From positions 1,860,001 to 1,924,000 of the forward strand of contig NZ_OU015319.1 of NCBI RefSeq assembly GCF_907163125.1: a stretch of 64,000 bases of DNA. The letters are read 5' to 3'. Position numbers and translations under genes: made by a program. A model generated the notes under the pieces. That model saw only the letters and a list, made by a program, of their open reading frames with translations. It had not been told where the DNA came from and searched no databases. The DNA is from Cloacibacterium caeni. GTDB taxonomy: Bacteria > Bacteroidota > Bacteroidia > Flavobacteriales > Weeksellaceae. Numbering within the stretch: position 1 is the stretch's first letter; each line of letters starts with the position of its first letter. Below, one piece after another: positions 17,024 through 24,912 of this stretch.

Positions 17024-18341
17024 CATCATCGGAAGCTGGTTTATTATCATTGCCATTTTTTCGCTTTTCTTAGGACTTGTTTTTGGGATCTTGGGAGGAT
17101 TACAACATCTTTATCCTAATTTATTGAAAGATACATTGTCTTTCCAAAAAATGAGACCGCTTCATACTTATCTTTCTATCAACTGGATTTTTACAGCAGC
17201 AACAGGAATTATTTATTATTATTTACCAGAAGTTTCGGGTAGAAAAATTTATTCTGAAAAACTGGCAAAATTACAAATCGCTTTACAAATTTTAATACTA
17301 GTTTTGGTAACGGTTTTCTTTGTACTAGGAAAATTCGGAGGAAGAGAATATTTAGAATTCCCGCCATATATCGTGATTTTGATTGTGAGTTCTTGGTTGA
17401 TTTTCATGTATAATTTCTTCATGACGGTAAAACCCAATTACAAGACCGTTCCTGTTTACATTTGGAGTTGGAGTACAGGTTTAATTTTCTTTTTGATTAC
17501 TACAATAGAAGCTCAACTTTGGCAATTATCATTTTTTAATGACAATATCATTCGAGATGTAACCATTCAATGGAAAGCAATGGGTTCTATGGTAGGTTCT
17601 TGGAATATGCTGGTCTACGGAACCGCTATGTTTGCTATGGAAAAAATCTCTGGAGACCAAAAAATCAATCAATCTAAAATTGCATTTTTCTTTTATTTTC
17701 TTGGCTTAACGAATCTCATGTTCAACTGGGGACATCATACTTACATTGTTCCTGCTTCGCCAACGGTGAAACTGATTGCTTACAGTATCAGTATGACAGA
17801 ATTGCTTATTTTGGCGAATATTATTTACTCTTTTAGAAAAACTTATCTAAAAGCGAACCACCAAAATCACAAGCTTTCGTTTAAAATTCTTACTTATGCG
17901 GAAATTTGGATTTTGCTCAACTTGGTTCTTTCTATTTCTATATCTATCCCTGCTATAAATTTCTATACGCACGGAACACATATTACAGTGGCGCATGCAA
18001 TGGGTTCTACAATTGGCATCAATACTTTACTGTTATTAGCTTCAATCACTTTAATTGTAGATGATATGGCGCCGCATTTTTTAAATTGGAAAAGATACAA
18101 TTGGAGTCTTTTGATTTTCAATTTATCATTGGTTATATTTTGGGTTTGTTTAGTCGGAATGGGACTACAAAAAATTTCTGAAAAATTGCAAAACAAGAGT
18201 TTTTATGACATGATTAACGCCTTGAGCATTTATTTCAAAATTTTCACCAGTTCCGGCGCTGTACTTCTTTTGGCACTGATAGCGCTACTCTATCCTTTGT
18301 TCAAATTTAGTTGGCACTCTGTGACAAAGAAAATACAGTAA
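17007..18341 (+). CDS. norB: Nitric oxide reductase catalytic subunit
   Basis: A heme-copper oxidase superfamily protein with about 12 transmembrane segments. Histidine ligands are seen at His53 (RPLHTYL), His243-His244 (FNWGHHTYIVP) and in YTHGTHITVAHAMGS (322-330). Together they serve heme b, heme b3 and non-heme iron FeB. With NorC it forms the cNor complex in the inner membrane and reduces NO to N2O. The start ATG at 17007 (MKLKNNIIGSW) is chosen over an upstream in-frame start that would add ten non-conserved residues. No norD/norQ genes are adjacent; the transcript ends at a strong terminator. Confidence 0.93.
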   Translation: MKLKNNIIGSWFIIIAIFSLFLGLVFGILGGLQHLYPNLLKDTLSFQKMRPLHTYLSINWIFTAATGIIYYYLPEVSGRKIYSEKLAKLQIALQILILVLVTVFFVLGKFGGREYLEFPPYIVILIVSSWLIFMYNFFMTVKPNYKTVPVYIWSWSTGLIFFLITTIEAQLWQLSFFNDNIIRDVTIQWKAMGSMVGSWNMLVYGTAMFAMEKISGDQKINQSKIAFFFYFLGLTNLMFNWGHHTYIVPASPTVKLIAYSISMTELLILANIIYSFRKTYLKANHQNHKLSFKILTYAEIWILLNLVLSISISIPAINFYTHGTHITVAHAMGSTIGINTLLLLASITLIVDDMAPHFLNWKRYNWSLLIFNLSLVIFWVCLVGMGLQKISEKLQNKSFYDMINALSIYFKIFTSSGAVLLLALIALLYPLFKFSWHSVTKKIQ

Positions 18342-18343
18342 AA

Positions 18344-18374
18344 AAAAGCCTGATTCTCCACGAGTCAGGCTTTT
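18344..18374. terminator. Bidirectional terminator after norB
   Basis: Hairpin AAAAGCCTGA / TCAGGCTTTT with flanking A and T tracts between convergent norB and the acetyltransferase gene. Confidence 0.85.
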
Positions 18375-18378
18375 GAAT

Positions 18379-18936
18379 TTATTTTTCTGAATTTAAATAT
18401 TTGTCTTGAAAAATAGCATATCGGTGTAAATCTAAAAATTGACCATTTTTAAGAACTTCTTGCTTCAAAATTCCTTCAAATTCAAAACCGCTTTTCTGCA
18501 ATACTTTTCCCGAAGCAGGATTGTGCGGAAAATGAGAAGCATAAATTTTATTAAGATGTAACTCTTCGAAGCCAAATTGTAGAATTCTTTGTAATGCTTC
18601 AGAAACATAGCCTTTGTTCCAAAAAGATTTCCCGAGCCAATATCCAATTTCTGCTTTTCGATTTGCAAAATCCACATGAAGACCAATCGCACCAATTAGT
18701 TTTAAATTTTCTTTTTCACGAATAGCAAAAATGTAAGCATCTTTTTTCGCAAAACCGTCTTCAGCCATTTTTAGCCAAAAATGAGCATGCTTTTCTTCAT
18801 AAGGATAAGGAAAAGTAATCGTGTTTTCTGCAATTTCCGAAGTAGAATTGGCATGAAAAATAATGTCCTCCAAATCTGAAATCGTAGGCAAAGAAAGCAC
18901 TAATCTGGCAGTGGAAAACGTGGTGAAGTTTTGCAT
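18379..18936 (-). CDS. GNAT family N-acetyltransferase (RimJ/RimL-like)
   Basis: A 185-residue GNAT domain. The N-terminal TARLVLSLPTISDLEDI and GAIGLHVDFANRKAEIGYWLGKSFWNKGYVSEALQRIL contain the acetyl-CoA pyrophosphate-binding loop region. NKIYASHFPHNPASGKVLQKSGFEFEG is the RimJ/RimL-type C-terminal half. It transfers acetyl from acetyl-CoA to an amine; the substrate (ribosomal protein N terminus or small molecule) is not predictable. It stands alone. Confidence 0.9.
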   Translation of the reverse strand: MQNFTTFSTARLVLSLPTISDLEDIIFHANSTSEIAENTITFPYPYEEKHAHFWLKMAEDGFAKKDAYIFAIREKENLKLIGAIGLHVDFANRKAEIGYWLGKSFWNKGYVSEALQRILQFGFEELHLNKIYASHFPHNPASGKVLQKSGFEFEGILKQEVLKNGQFLDLHRYAIFQDKYLNSEK

Positions 18937-19028
18937 TTTAGTTCCGAGTTCCGATTTTTTTAATATTTTAACAAATTGTAGTATGATGAAGATTCTCTAT
19001 TTTTCTACCATTCTCCAACTCTACCACT

Positions 19029-19550
19029 CTATTTCTCCTCTTTATACCAAGAAGAATATTTCACGTAATTATTTGCGATTCTATCTATTTCACCAGAAAT
19101 AAGTTCTTGCGAAACGTCTTTTATTTTTTTTGCTGGAACACCTCCCCATAATTCACCTGCTCTAATGTGAGTTCCTTGTGTAACTACAGAACCAGCAGCT
19201 ACAATAGAATTGCTTTCTATCACACAATTATCCATTACAACAGAGCTCATCCCAATCAATACATTATCATGAATCGTACAACCATGAACACAAGCGTTAT
19301 GCCCAATAGAAACATTATTGCCAATCACTAAAGGAAATTTTTCATACGTACAATGCAGCATCACATTATCTTGCACATTGACTTTGTTACCTAATTTTAT
19401 ATAGTGTACATCTCCTCTGATTACCGCATTATACCAAATACTGCAATCTTTTCCCATTTCTACATCACCTATGATGACTGCAGTTTCTGCTAAAAAAGTA
19501 TTTTCCCCGATTTTGGGAGTTTTTCCTAAAAGTTCTCTTACTAAAGCCAT
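19029..19550 (-). CDS. Gamma-class carbonic anhydrase family protein (left-handed beta helix)
   Basis: Hexapeptide repeats form a left-handed beta helix. The metal-binding histidines are expected in NVMLHCTY and SIGHNACVHGC, the conserved pattern of gamma carbonic anhydrases. It is a trimer binding zinc or iron and probably interconverts CO2 and bicarbonate, though many members have unproven activity. Complete at 173 residues. It is divergent from the Nfu-type scaffold gene. Confidence 0.88.
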   Translation of the reverse strand: MALVRELLGKTPKIGENTFLAETAVIIGDVEMGKDCSIWYNAVIRGDVHYIKLGNKVNVQDNVMLHCTYEKFPLVIGNNVSIGHNACVHGCTIHDNVLIGMSSVVMDNCVIESNSIVAAGSVVTQGTHIRAGELWGGVPAKKIKDVSQELISGEIDRIANNYVKYSSWYKEEK

Positions 19551-19653
19551 ATTTTAATTGAAAATTATAGGTTGAAAATTGAAAATGTTTTTAAAAAATT
19601 CTATAGATAGAGAAAATCTAACATCTGATTCTTAAAACCTAAAACCTAATCCC

Positions 19654-19661
19654 TATTTTTG
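19654..19661 (+). promoter_or_regulatory. -7 box TATTTTTG of the Nfu-type gene
   Basis: Perfect TAnnTTTG 22 bases before the ATG at 19684. No good -33 TTG is visible. Confidence 0.45.
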
Positions 19662-19683
19662 TACTCTCAAATTTAAGTAAAAA

Positions 19684-20562
19684 ATGCATACAATTATTAT
19701 AGAACCTACTGCAAACCCAAATGTAATGAAGTTTGTAGCTGATTATACCCTGATTCCAGGTTCATTAGAACTGGATAGAACTTCTGATATTTCTGAAATT
19801 CCATTGGCTCAAGAACTTTTTAATTATCCTTTTGTTTCTAAGGTTTTTATCTCTGCTAATTTTGTAGCAGTTGCTAAAGAAGACCATGTAGAATGGGAGC
19901 ATATTGCAGAAAGTCTTAAAAACGTCATCGAAGACGAGCTTCTAGCAAATCCTAGAATTTATAGACAAAAACCTCAACAGAGATATGAAATTTTTGCCGA
20001 AATGACTCCGAATCCTGCTGTGATGAAATTCGGTGGGAACAGATTATTATTGGATGGTTTCGTAGAAGTAAAATCTAAAGAAGAAGCGGATGAAGTTCCT
20101 TTAGCAAAAGTACTTTATGATGAATTCAAATTTGTAAAAGAAGTTTTTGTCTCAGAAAATTTCGTGGCAGTAACCAAAGATGATTCTGTACAATGGCATG
20201 AAGTGATGACTGTAGTGAGAAATGTGATTGCCGAGTTTTTACAAAATGGCCACAAAATCACCAACAAAGAACCTCAGAAACACGAAAGTCCTGTAGAAAA
20301 AATTATCAATAGAGAATATACAGATGTTGAGCAAAAAATTTCTGATATTTTAACTGAATATGTTTCACCAGCTGTAGAAAACGATGGTGGGAAAATCTCA
20401 CTTTTAGAATATGATGCAGAAAATAAAACCGCAAAAATGCTTTTACAAGGTGCTTGCAGCGGTTGCCCAAGTTCTACGGCTACGTTAAAGGGAGGAATTG
20501 AGCAAGTGCTGAAAAATTTCTTGCCAGATTTAGTAGAGAAAGTAGAAGCTGTAAACGGATAA
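19684..20562 (+). CDS. Nfu/NifU-type Fe-S scaffold with duplicated N-terminal domain
   Basis: The C-terminal NifU domain (about residues 212-290) carries ACSGCPSS, whose CxxC pair assembles a shared 4Fe-4S cluster across a dimer. The N-terminal part is two copies of the Nfu_N domain: residues 1-85 (EPTANPNVMKFVADYTLIPG, FISANFVAVAKEDHVEW) and about 103-187 (EMTPNPAVMKFGGNRLLLDG, FVSENFVAVTKDDSVQW). It delivers clusters to apo-proteins in the cytoplasm. The duplication makes it about 290 residues against about 190 for single-copy Nfu. It lies upstream of hemH on the same strand. Confidence 0.9.
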   Translation: MHTIIIEPTANPNVMKFVADYTLIPGSLELDRTSDISEIPLAQELFNYPFVSKVFISANFVAVAKEDHVEWEHIAESLKNVIEDELLANPRIYRQKPQQRYEIFAEMTPNPAVMKFGGNRLLLDGFVEVKSKEEADEVPLAKVLYDEFKFVKEVFVSENFVAVTKDDSVQWHEVMTVVRNVIAEFLQNGHKITNKEPQKHESPVEKIINREYTDVEQKISDILTEYVSPAVENDGGKISLLEYDAENKTAKMLLQGACSGCPSSTATLKGGIEQVLKNFLPDLVEKVEAVNG

Positions 20563-20637
20563 TTAGTTTTTAGTGGATAGTTGTCAGTTGATAGTATTTA
20601 CACTGATAACTTTCGATAATATAAAAAAATCAAAGTT

Positions 20638-21681
20638 TTGAATACCAACAACCAACTACCAACAACCAACAACATAAAAAAAGGAATACTCCTCGTAAAT
20701 CTTGGTTCGCCGAAATCTACAAAAGTAGAAGACGTAAAAGAATATCTAGATGAATTCTTGATGGACGAACGCGTGATAGACTATCCATGGTTCTTTAGAG
20801 CGCTTTTAGTAAAAGGAATTATCCTCAATACTCGTCCTAAAAAGTCTGCGGCAGCTTACAAAACCGTTTGGACTGATGAAGGTTCGCCATTGATTGTCAT
20901 CACAAAACAGATTCAACAAAAATTGCAGAAATTAGTGGATATTCCTGTAGAAATCGGGATGAGATACGCTGAACCAAGCATAGAAACCGGAATCAGAAAA
21001 TTGGTGGAAAAAGGCGTAGAAGAAATAGCTCTTTTCCCTCTTTATCCGCAATATGCGATGAGTACTACAGAAACCGTAGTAGAAAAAGCGAAAGAAGTTC
21101 AAGCGAAACTCTTCCCAAACATCAAAATCAATTATGTAAAACCTTTCTACAATAGAGACCTTTACATCAATTGTTTGGCTGAAAGCATTAAAGAAAAATT
21201 GCCAGAAAATTTTGATTTGCTTCAGTTTTCGTATCACGGAGTTCCAGAAAGACATATTTACAAAACAGACCCTACCAAAACTTGCAAAATAGGCGATTGT
21301 TGCTTCAAAGAAGATCATCCTTCACATCAATATTGTTATAGACACCAATGTCTGAAAACCACCGAATTGGTAAGACAAAAATTAGGTTTGGAAGACAGCC
21401 AAGTGAAATCTACTTTCCAATCTAGATTAGGAAAAGACAAATGGATAGAGCCTTACACCGATGAAACGTTAGAAAATCTACCTAAAAATGGCGTAAAAAA
21501 CCTAGCGATTGTTTGTCCAGCTTTTGTAAGCGATTGTTTAGAGACCTTAGAAGAGATTTCTGTAGAAGGAAAAGAAGAATTTTTACACGCAGGTGGAGAA
21601 AACTTCCATTACGTTCCTTGTCTGAACGACGAAGACAGATGGATAGAAGTCGTAAAACAACTTTGCGAAGAAGAATTATAA
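20638..21681 (+). CDS. hemH: Ferrochelatase
   Basis: Inserts ferrous iron into protoporphyrin (or coproporphyrin) in heme synthesis. Motifs are KGILLVNLGSPKS, TDEGSPL, LFPLYPQYAMSTT, the catalytic histidine in FSYHGVPERH and FQSRLGKDKWIEPYTDE. It is also cysteine-rich at GDCCFKEDHPSHQYCYRHQC. The start is odd: there is no ATG near the conserved N terminus, only TTG at 20638, followed by codons made of ACCAACAACCAAC repeats (residues 2-12, NTNNQLPTTNN). An ATA codon stands where relatives have Met just before KKGILL. The true start is therefore uncertain (TTG at 20638 or a non-canonical site near 20674). Confidence 0.9.
   Translation: MNTNNQLPTTNNIKKGILLVNLGSPKSTKVEDVKEYLDEFLMDERVIDYPWFFRALLVKGIILNTRPKKSAAAYKTVWTDEGSPLIVITKQIQQKLQKLVDIPVEIGMRYAEPSIETGIRKLVEKGVEEIALFPLYPQYAMSTTETVVEKAKEVQAKLFPNIKINYVKPFYNRDLYINCLAESIKEKLPENFDLLQFSYHGVPERHIYKTDPTKTCKIGDCCFKEDHPSHQYCYRHQCLKTTELVRQKLGLEDSQVKSTFQSRLGKDKWIEPYTDETLENLPKNGVKNLAIVCPAFVSDCLETLEEISVEGKEEFLHAGGENFHYVPCLNDEDRWIEVVKQLCEEEL
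20641..20675 (+). repeat. CCAACAAC repeat at the 5' end of hemH
   Basis: Tandem ACCAACAACCAAC-like units, akin to those in the ABC-F linker (13955-13988), are read as the first residues of HemH or form its leader. Confidence 0.65.
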
Positions 21682-21702
21682 AAAATAAATACATTTTTTA
21701 AT

Positions 21703-21730
21703 AAATACCCCTAAAAAAATAGGGGTATTT
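21703..21730 (+). terminator. hemH terminator
   Basis: Hairpin AAATACCCCT / AGGGGTATTT with an A-rich loop, followed by TTATTTTATT. Confidence 0.8.
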
Positions 21731-21754
21731 TTATTTTATTACGTTTTTTATTCA

Positions 21755-21762
21755 TATTTTTG
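21755..21762 (+). promoter_or_regulatory. -7 box TATTTTTG of the toxin-antitoxin pair
   Basis: Perfect TAnnTTTG 36 bases before the antitoxin ATG. Confidence 0.45.
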
Positions 21763-21798
21763 ACTAAAAATAAGGGGCAATAAAAAAATAAATAAAAA

Positions 21799-22035
21799 AT
21801 GGAAAATAATTTAGATTCTTTAAAAAGCAAAATCAACTCACTTCCTGCTGAGTTTTTAGAAATGATTTCAAATTACTTTGAAAACCTAGAACCTAAAAAA
21901 AATTCAGGAATTTGCAATTATCAAATAGACGAAGTAAAAGAAAGGTTAGAATTTCATAGAGAAAATCCTAAAAGTAGACTAGATTTTTTTGAAAACATAA
22001 AAGAACTGGAACATTATCTTTACGCATCATTATGA
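21799..22035 (+). CDS. Putative antitoxin of a RelE/ParE-type pair
   Basis: A 78-residue, charged protein without a recognisable DNA-binding domain. N-terminal helices (LDSLKSKINSLPAEFLEMISNYF) are followed by VKERLEFHRENPKSRLDFFENIKELE, the pattern seen in small Bacteroidota antitoxins that wrap a ParE-like toxin. The assignment rests on position: its stop overlaps the start of a RelE/ParE-fold toxin by four bases (ATGA). Confidence 0.65.
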   Translation: MENNLDSLKSKINSLPAEFLEMISNYFENLEPKKNSGICNYQIDEVKERLEFHRENPKSRLDFFENIKELEHYLYASL

Positions 22036-22310
22036 AAATACAACTTTCATCAATCGCTAAAAACGATATTTTACTTTACGCCAGAAAATATAAATCTGAT
22101 GATTCTTCATTAGGTCAAAAATTCTTGGAAGAAATAAAACTAAAAGCCATTCAAATTTCTGAAAATCCAGAACAATCTGAAATCATCTACGAAAACATCA
22201 GAATCATAGAACTCGACAGTTTTCCTATTAATTTGCATTATACGTTCGAAAAAGAAACAGAGACCGTTTTTATCACCGCTGTTTTCGTCAAGAAAAATAT
22301 AGAAAATTAA
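22032..22310 (+). CDS. RelE/ParE-family toxin
   Basis: A 92-residue protein with the RelE/ParE layout. An N-terminal strand and helix (KIQLSSIAKNDILLYARKYKSDD) is followed by SLGQKFLEEIKLKAIQISENPEQSEIIYENIRIIELDSFPINLHYTFEKETETVFITAVF. Pattern and length fit plasmid-stabilisation ParE proteins, which poison gyrase, or RelE ribonucleases; which one cannot be told. It is coupled to the upstream antitoxin. Confidence 0.78.
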   Translation: MKIQLSSIAKNDILLYARKYKSDDSSLGQKFLEEIKLKAIQISENPEQSEIIYENIRIIELDSFPINLHYTFEKETETVFITAVFVKKNIEN

Positions 22311-22316
22311 ACAAAT

Positions 22317-23522
22317 TTATCTTTTTCTGGTTTCGCCGTAGCCAATTAAACCGTCATAATTTCTATCAAAAGGAGCGTAATATAAAAATGCCTGATATAA
22401 ATTTTCGGTTTGCCAAAAATTACCATTAATCTCACCTAAATCAATGAAGCCTTTCGCATCTTTGGTAGCCAAAATATAATTGTAAAAACCTTGTTTCAAA
22501 TAAATTCTGGCAATGTATTTTTTAGCATTTTCATCATAAGACATTTTATTTTCTTCTGAAGGAATGAAATCATTAAAAGCGCCTAAAACATAAATTTCCT
22601 TTTCTGTTTTTTCTGAATCCAAAGAAAAATACACCCAAGAATAATCCGCTTCTGTATCTGCATTTCTTTCAATTCCTAAATCATTTCTTCTGAAATAAAA
22701 CGCTCCGTTTACATCTGGCTGATATTGATAGTTAAGCGGAAAAGCCCAAACCGAATGCAAATAGGTATGATTTCCTTCGTCATTATTATTCGTTGCAGCT
22801 ACCATATCAAAAGGTTGATTCATATTTTTATTATCAAAATAATAGAACTCATTATTTCCCGGAAAAACCAAATTCATCTGCTGAAAAAGCAATTTATTTC
22901 CCATCGCTGCATTAGGTTTCTGATTATAAATTCCCAGTCCAAAATTATTATTTTGAATCACATTCAGACTAATGGAATTGAGGTTAGAAAACAAACTTGC
23001 TTGATTAGAAGTCGCAGAAACTTCTATTCTTTGATTAAGAGTTGGCGCTTTGCTATCTGCAAATCTGGTTACATTAATTCCCAAATTCGCACCATTTTCT
23101 ACCACACAAAACCTTTTCTTAAAAAGCGGTTTATTCACCGATTCATCAAAAACGATGATTTCATAATTTCCAGATATTTTCAGTTGAGTTTTTTCATTCG
23201 GGAATTTTAAAGTGTAGTGCGTATACTTTTGAACCGTATTAAAAGAGTATCTAAAATCTTGAATGTAAGAATTCACAGGACCTTTTGCATATTCTGTAAA
23301 AAACAAACCGTCATCTTTCCAATTCCTATCAAAATGTTTAAATGTATACCGATAAACGGTAGATTTATTTTCTAAATCATCAAAATTCAAAACCAATTGC
23401 TCCCCAAATTTGATTACAGGTGTTTCATCATTGGTTTGAGGATTAAAAAGCTGAACACTTTTAATTTTTTGACCAAAAACCAAAACAGAAAGCAATAAAA
23501 AAGTAAATTTTAGAAATTTCAT
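22317..23522 (-). CDS. Type IX secretion system plug protein (DUF5103)
   Basis: A signal peptide (1-17, VLVFGQ) is followed by IKSVQLFNPQTNDETPVIKFGEQLVLNFDDLE, the N-terminal beta domain of DUF5103. Further on are YRYTFKHFDRNW, NGANLGINVTRF, FPGNNEFYYFDNKNMN, SVWAFPLNYQYQPDVNGAFYFRR and a C-terminal WVYFSL ... YGETRKR beta region. The family protein seals the periplasmic side of the SprA outer-membrane translocon. Length (401) is normal. It lies alone between a toxin gene and a metallo-hydrolase, as T9SS genes are usually scattered. Confidence 0.85.
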   Translation of the reverse strand: MKFLKFTFLLLSVLVFGQKIKSVQLFNPQTNDETPVIKFGEQLVLNFDDLENKSTVYRYTFKHFDRNWKDDGLFFTEYAKGPVNSYIQDFRYSFNTVQKYTHYTLKFPNEKTQLKISGNYEIIVFDESVNKPLFKKRFCVVENGANLGINVTRFADSKAPTLNQRIEVSATSNQASLFSNLNSISLNVIQNNNFGLGIYNQKPNAAMGNKLLFQQMNLVFPGNNEFYYFDNKNMNQPFDMVAATNNNDEGNHTYLHSVWAFPLNYQYQPDVNGAFYFRRNDLGIERNADTEADYSWVYFSLDSEKTEKEIYVLGAFNDFIPSEENKMSYDENAKKYIARIYLKQGFYNYILATKDAKGFIDLGEINGNFWQTENLYQAFLYYAPFDRNYDGLIGYGETRKR

Positions 23523-23554
23523 ATCACGAAGATAACGAAAATCGAGCCAAAATA

Positions 23555-23588
23555 TTGAAAATTAAAACGCTGAAAATGATTAAATTTG
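23555..23588 (+). promoter_or_regulatory. Promoter TTG-N23-TAAATTTG
   Basis: -33 TTG (23555-23557) and -7 TAAATTTG (23581-23588) lie 26 bases before the ATG at 23615. This placement shows that the longer reading frame beginning at 23555 is not the true gene start. Confidence 0.6.
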
Positions 23589-23614
23589 AAAACTTAAAAT
23601 CTAAACTTCAAAAC

Positions 23615-24250
23615 ATGCTCCACATTCATATTTTCCGATTCAATCCTTTTTCAGAAAACACTTATGTTTTGTTTAATGACCAAAAAAACGGCGTCATTAT
23701 AGACCCGGGAAACTGGAACGAAAAAGAAAATGAAATTCTAGAAAATTTCATCAAAGAAAAAGAGATTTCTATTCAAAATATTTTACTGACTCACGCTCAC
23801 ATAGACCATGTTTTAGGCTTACAATGGGCTTTTGACACCTATAAAGTTGCAGTAAAAATGCACGAAGAAGAAAAAGATGTACTCGAAAGAAATCCGATGT
23901 CTGCCAGAAATTATGGCTTTGACTTCAAACCTTTTGTTGGCGACATCGAACTTATAAACGAAGGCGAAAAATATTTTATAGACGAAGATTCTTTTGAAAT
24001 TTTCCATGTTCCTGGACATTCTCCAGGAAGCATAGCCTTCTACAATGAAGCGCAGAAATTTATTATTTCAGGTGATGCGCTTTTCCAAGGAAGCATTGGC
24101 AGAACAGATTTATACAGAGGAAATCATGAGCAATTGTTAGAAAGCATTCGAACGAAACTTTTTACTTTACCCGAAGAAACAGAAGTGTATAGCGGTCACG
24201 GAAACGCAACACAAATCGGCTTTGAGAAAAATCACAATCCGTTTTTCTAA
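23615..24250 (+). CDS. MBL-fold metal-dependent hydrolase (glyoxalase II-like)
   Basis: The zinc motif THAHIDH, then HVPGHSPGS, ISGDALFQGSIGRTDL and the final SGHG histidine are all present, so a dinuclear metal site should form. IIDPGNW is the usual early aspartate segment. These features match small cytoplasmic glyoxalase-II-like thioester hydrolases. The start ATG at 23615 (MLHIHIFRFNPFSENTYVLF) fits the family N terminus and lies just after a promoter. At 212 residues it is complete. Confidence 0.9.
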   Translation: MLHIHIFRFNPFSENTYVLFNDQKNGVIIDPGNWNEKENEILENFIKEKEISIQNILLTHAHIDHVLGLQWAFDTYKVAVKMHEEEKDVLERNPMSARNYGFDFKPFVGDIELINEGEKYFIDEDSFEIFHVPGHSPGSIAFYNEAQKFIISGDALFQGSIGRTDLYRGNHEQLLESIRTKLFTLPEETEVYSGHGNATQIGFEKNHNPFF

Positions 24251-24259
24251 AAAATAAAA

Positions 24260-24287
24260 AAGAGTCAAGTTTAATGCTTGACTCTTT
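24260..24287. terminator. Bidirectional terminator
   Basis: Hairpin AGAGTCAAG / CTTGACTCT with flanking A and T tracts between convergent genes. Confidence 0.85.
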
Positions 24288-24309
24288 GCTTTTTATGAGG
24301 TAATTTTAA

Positions 24310-24867
24310 TTATTTCCATTTGATATTACAACCCATGCTTGGTTTTTGTAATTCTTCCTGTGGATTTCCTGACAGTAGATTTTCAAAAGCGATAATCAAA
24401 TCTTCACCTGTGATTTCTTTTTGATTTCCTGGTCTAGAATCATCCATTTGTCCACGGTAAACCAAGTCTAATTTTTCATCAAAGAAATAAAAATCTGGCG
24501 TACAAGCTGCGTCATAAGCTTTTGCTACTGCTTGACTTTCGTCAAACAAATAAGGAAATTCAAATTTTCTTTCGATTTGAAATTCTATCATTTTTTCTGG
24601 AGAATCTGCTGGATATTTTTCTACATCATTCGCATTAATTGCGATAAATTCTATCCCTTGCGTATGATAATCTTCGTATAATTCCGTCAATTTATCGATA
24701 ACGTGTAACACAAACGGACAGTGATTGCACATGAAAATCACCAATGTTCCTTTTTCTCCTTTTAAATCTTCTAAAGATTGAATTTCGTTGCTGTGAGAAG
24801 GATTTGGGAGTTCAAAAAAAGGAGCTCTAGTTCCTAAAGCGAGCATATTGGAAGGTGTATTTGCCAT
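24310..24867 (-). CDS. Thioredoxin-fold protein (AhpC/TSA, redoxin type) with CNHC motif
   Basis: A cytoplasmic redoxin of 185 residues without signal peptide. The active-site CNHCPF (Cys47, Cys50) follows GTLVIFM. IEFIAINANDVEKYPADSPEKM, AKAYDAACTPDFYFFDEKLDLVYRGQMDDSRPGNQ and the cis-proline TPD complete the fold. It is close to thiol-disulfide or peroxide-reducing proteins often found as single genes in Flavobacteriia. The physiological partner is unknown. Confidence 0.85.
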   Translation of the reverse strand: MANTPSNMLALGTRAPFFELPNPSHSNEIQSLEDLKGEKGTLVIFMCNHCPFVLHVIDKLTELYEDYHTQGIEFIAINANDVEKYPADSPEKMIEFQIERKFEFPYLFDESQAVAKAYDAACTPDFYFFDEKLDLVYRGQMDDSRPGNQKEITGEDLIIAFENLLSGNPQEELQKPSMGCNIKWK

Positions 24868-24898
24868 AACTATTGATTTATCATTAATTTATTGACTG

Positions 24899-24906
24899 CA
24901 AAATTA
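24899..24906 (-). promoter_or_regulatory. -7 box TAATTTTG of the redoxin gene
   Basis: Perfect TAnnTTTG on the minus strand 31 bases before the ATG, directly after the miaA stop region. Confidence 0.45.
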
Positions 24907-24912
24907 CGGAAT

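Noticed and set aside
20932-21318. Open frame of 128 codons on the minus strand in hemH
   Set aside because: Antisense shadow of a conserved enzyme gene.
22725-23210. Open frame of 161 codons on the plus strand within the T9SS plug gene
   Set aside because: Antisense to a complete conserved gene; Ile/Arg/Lys-rich random-like sequence.
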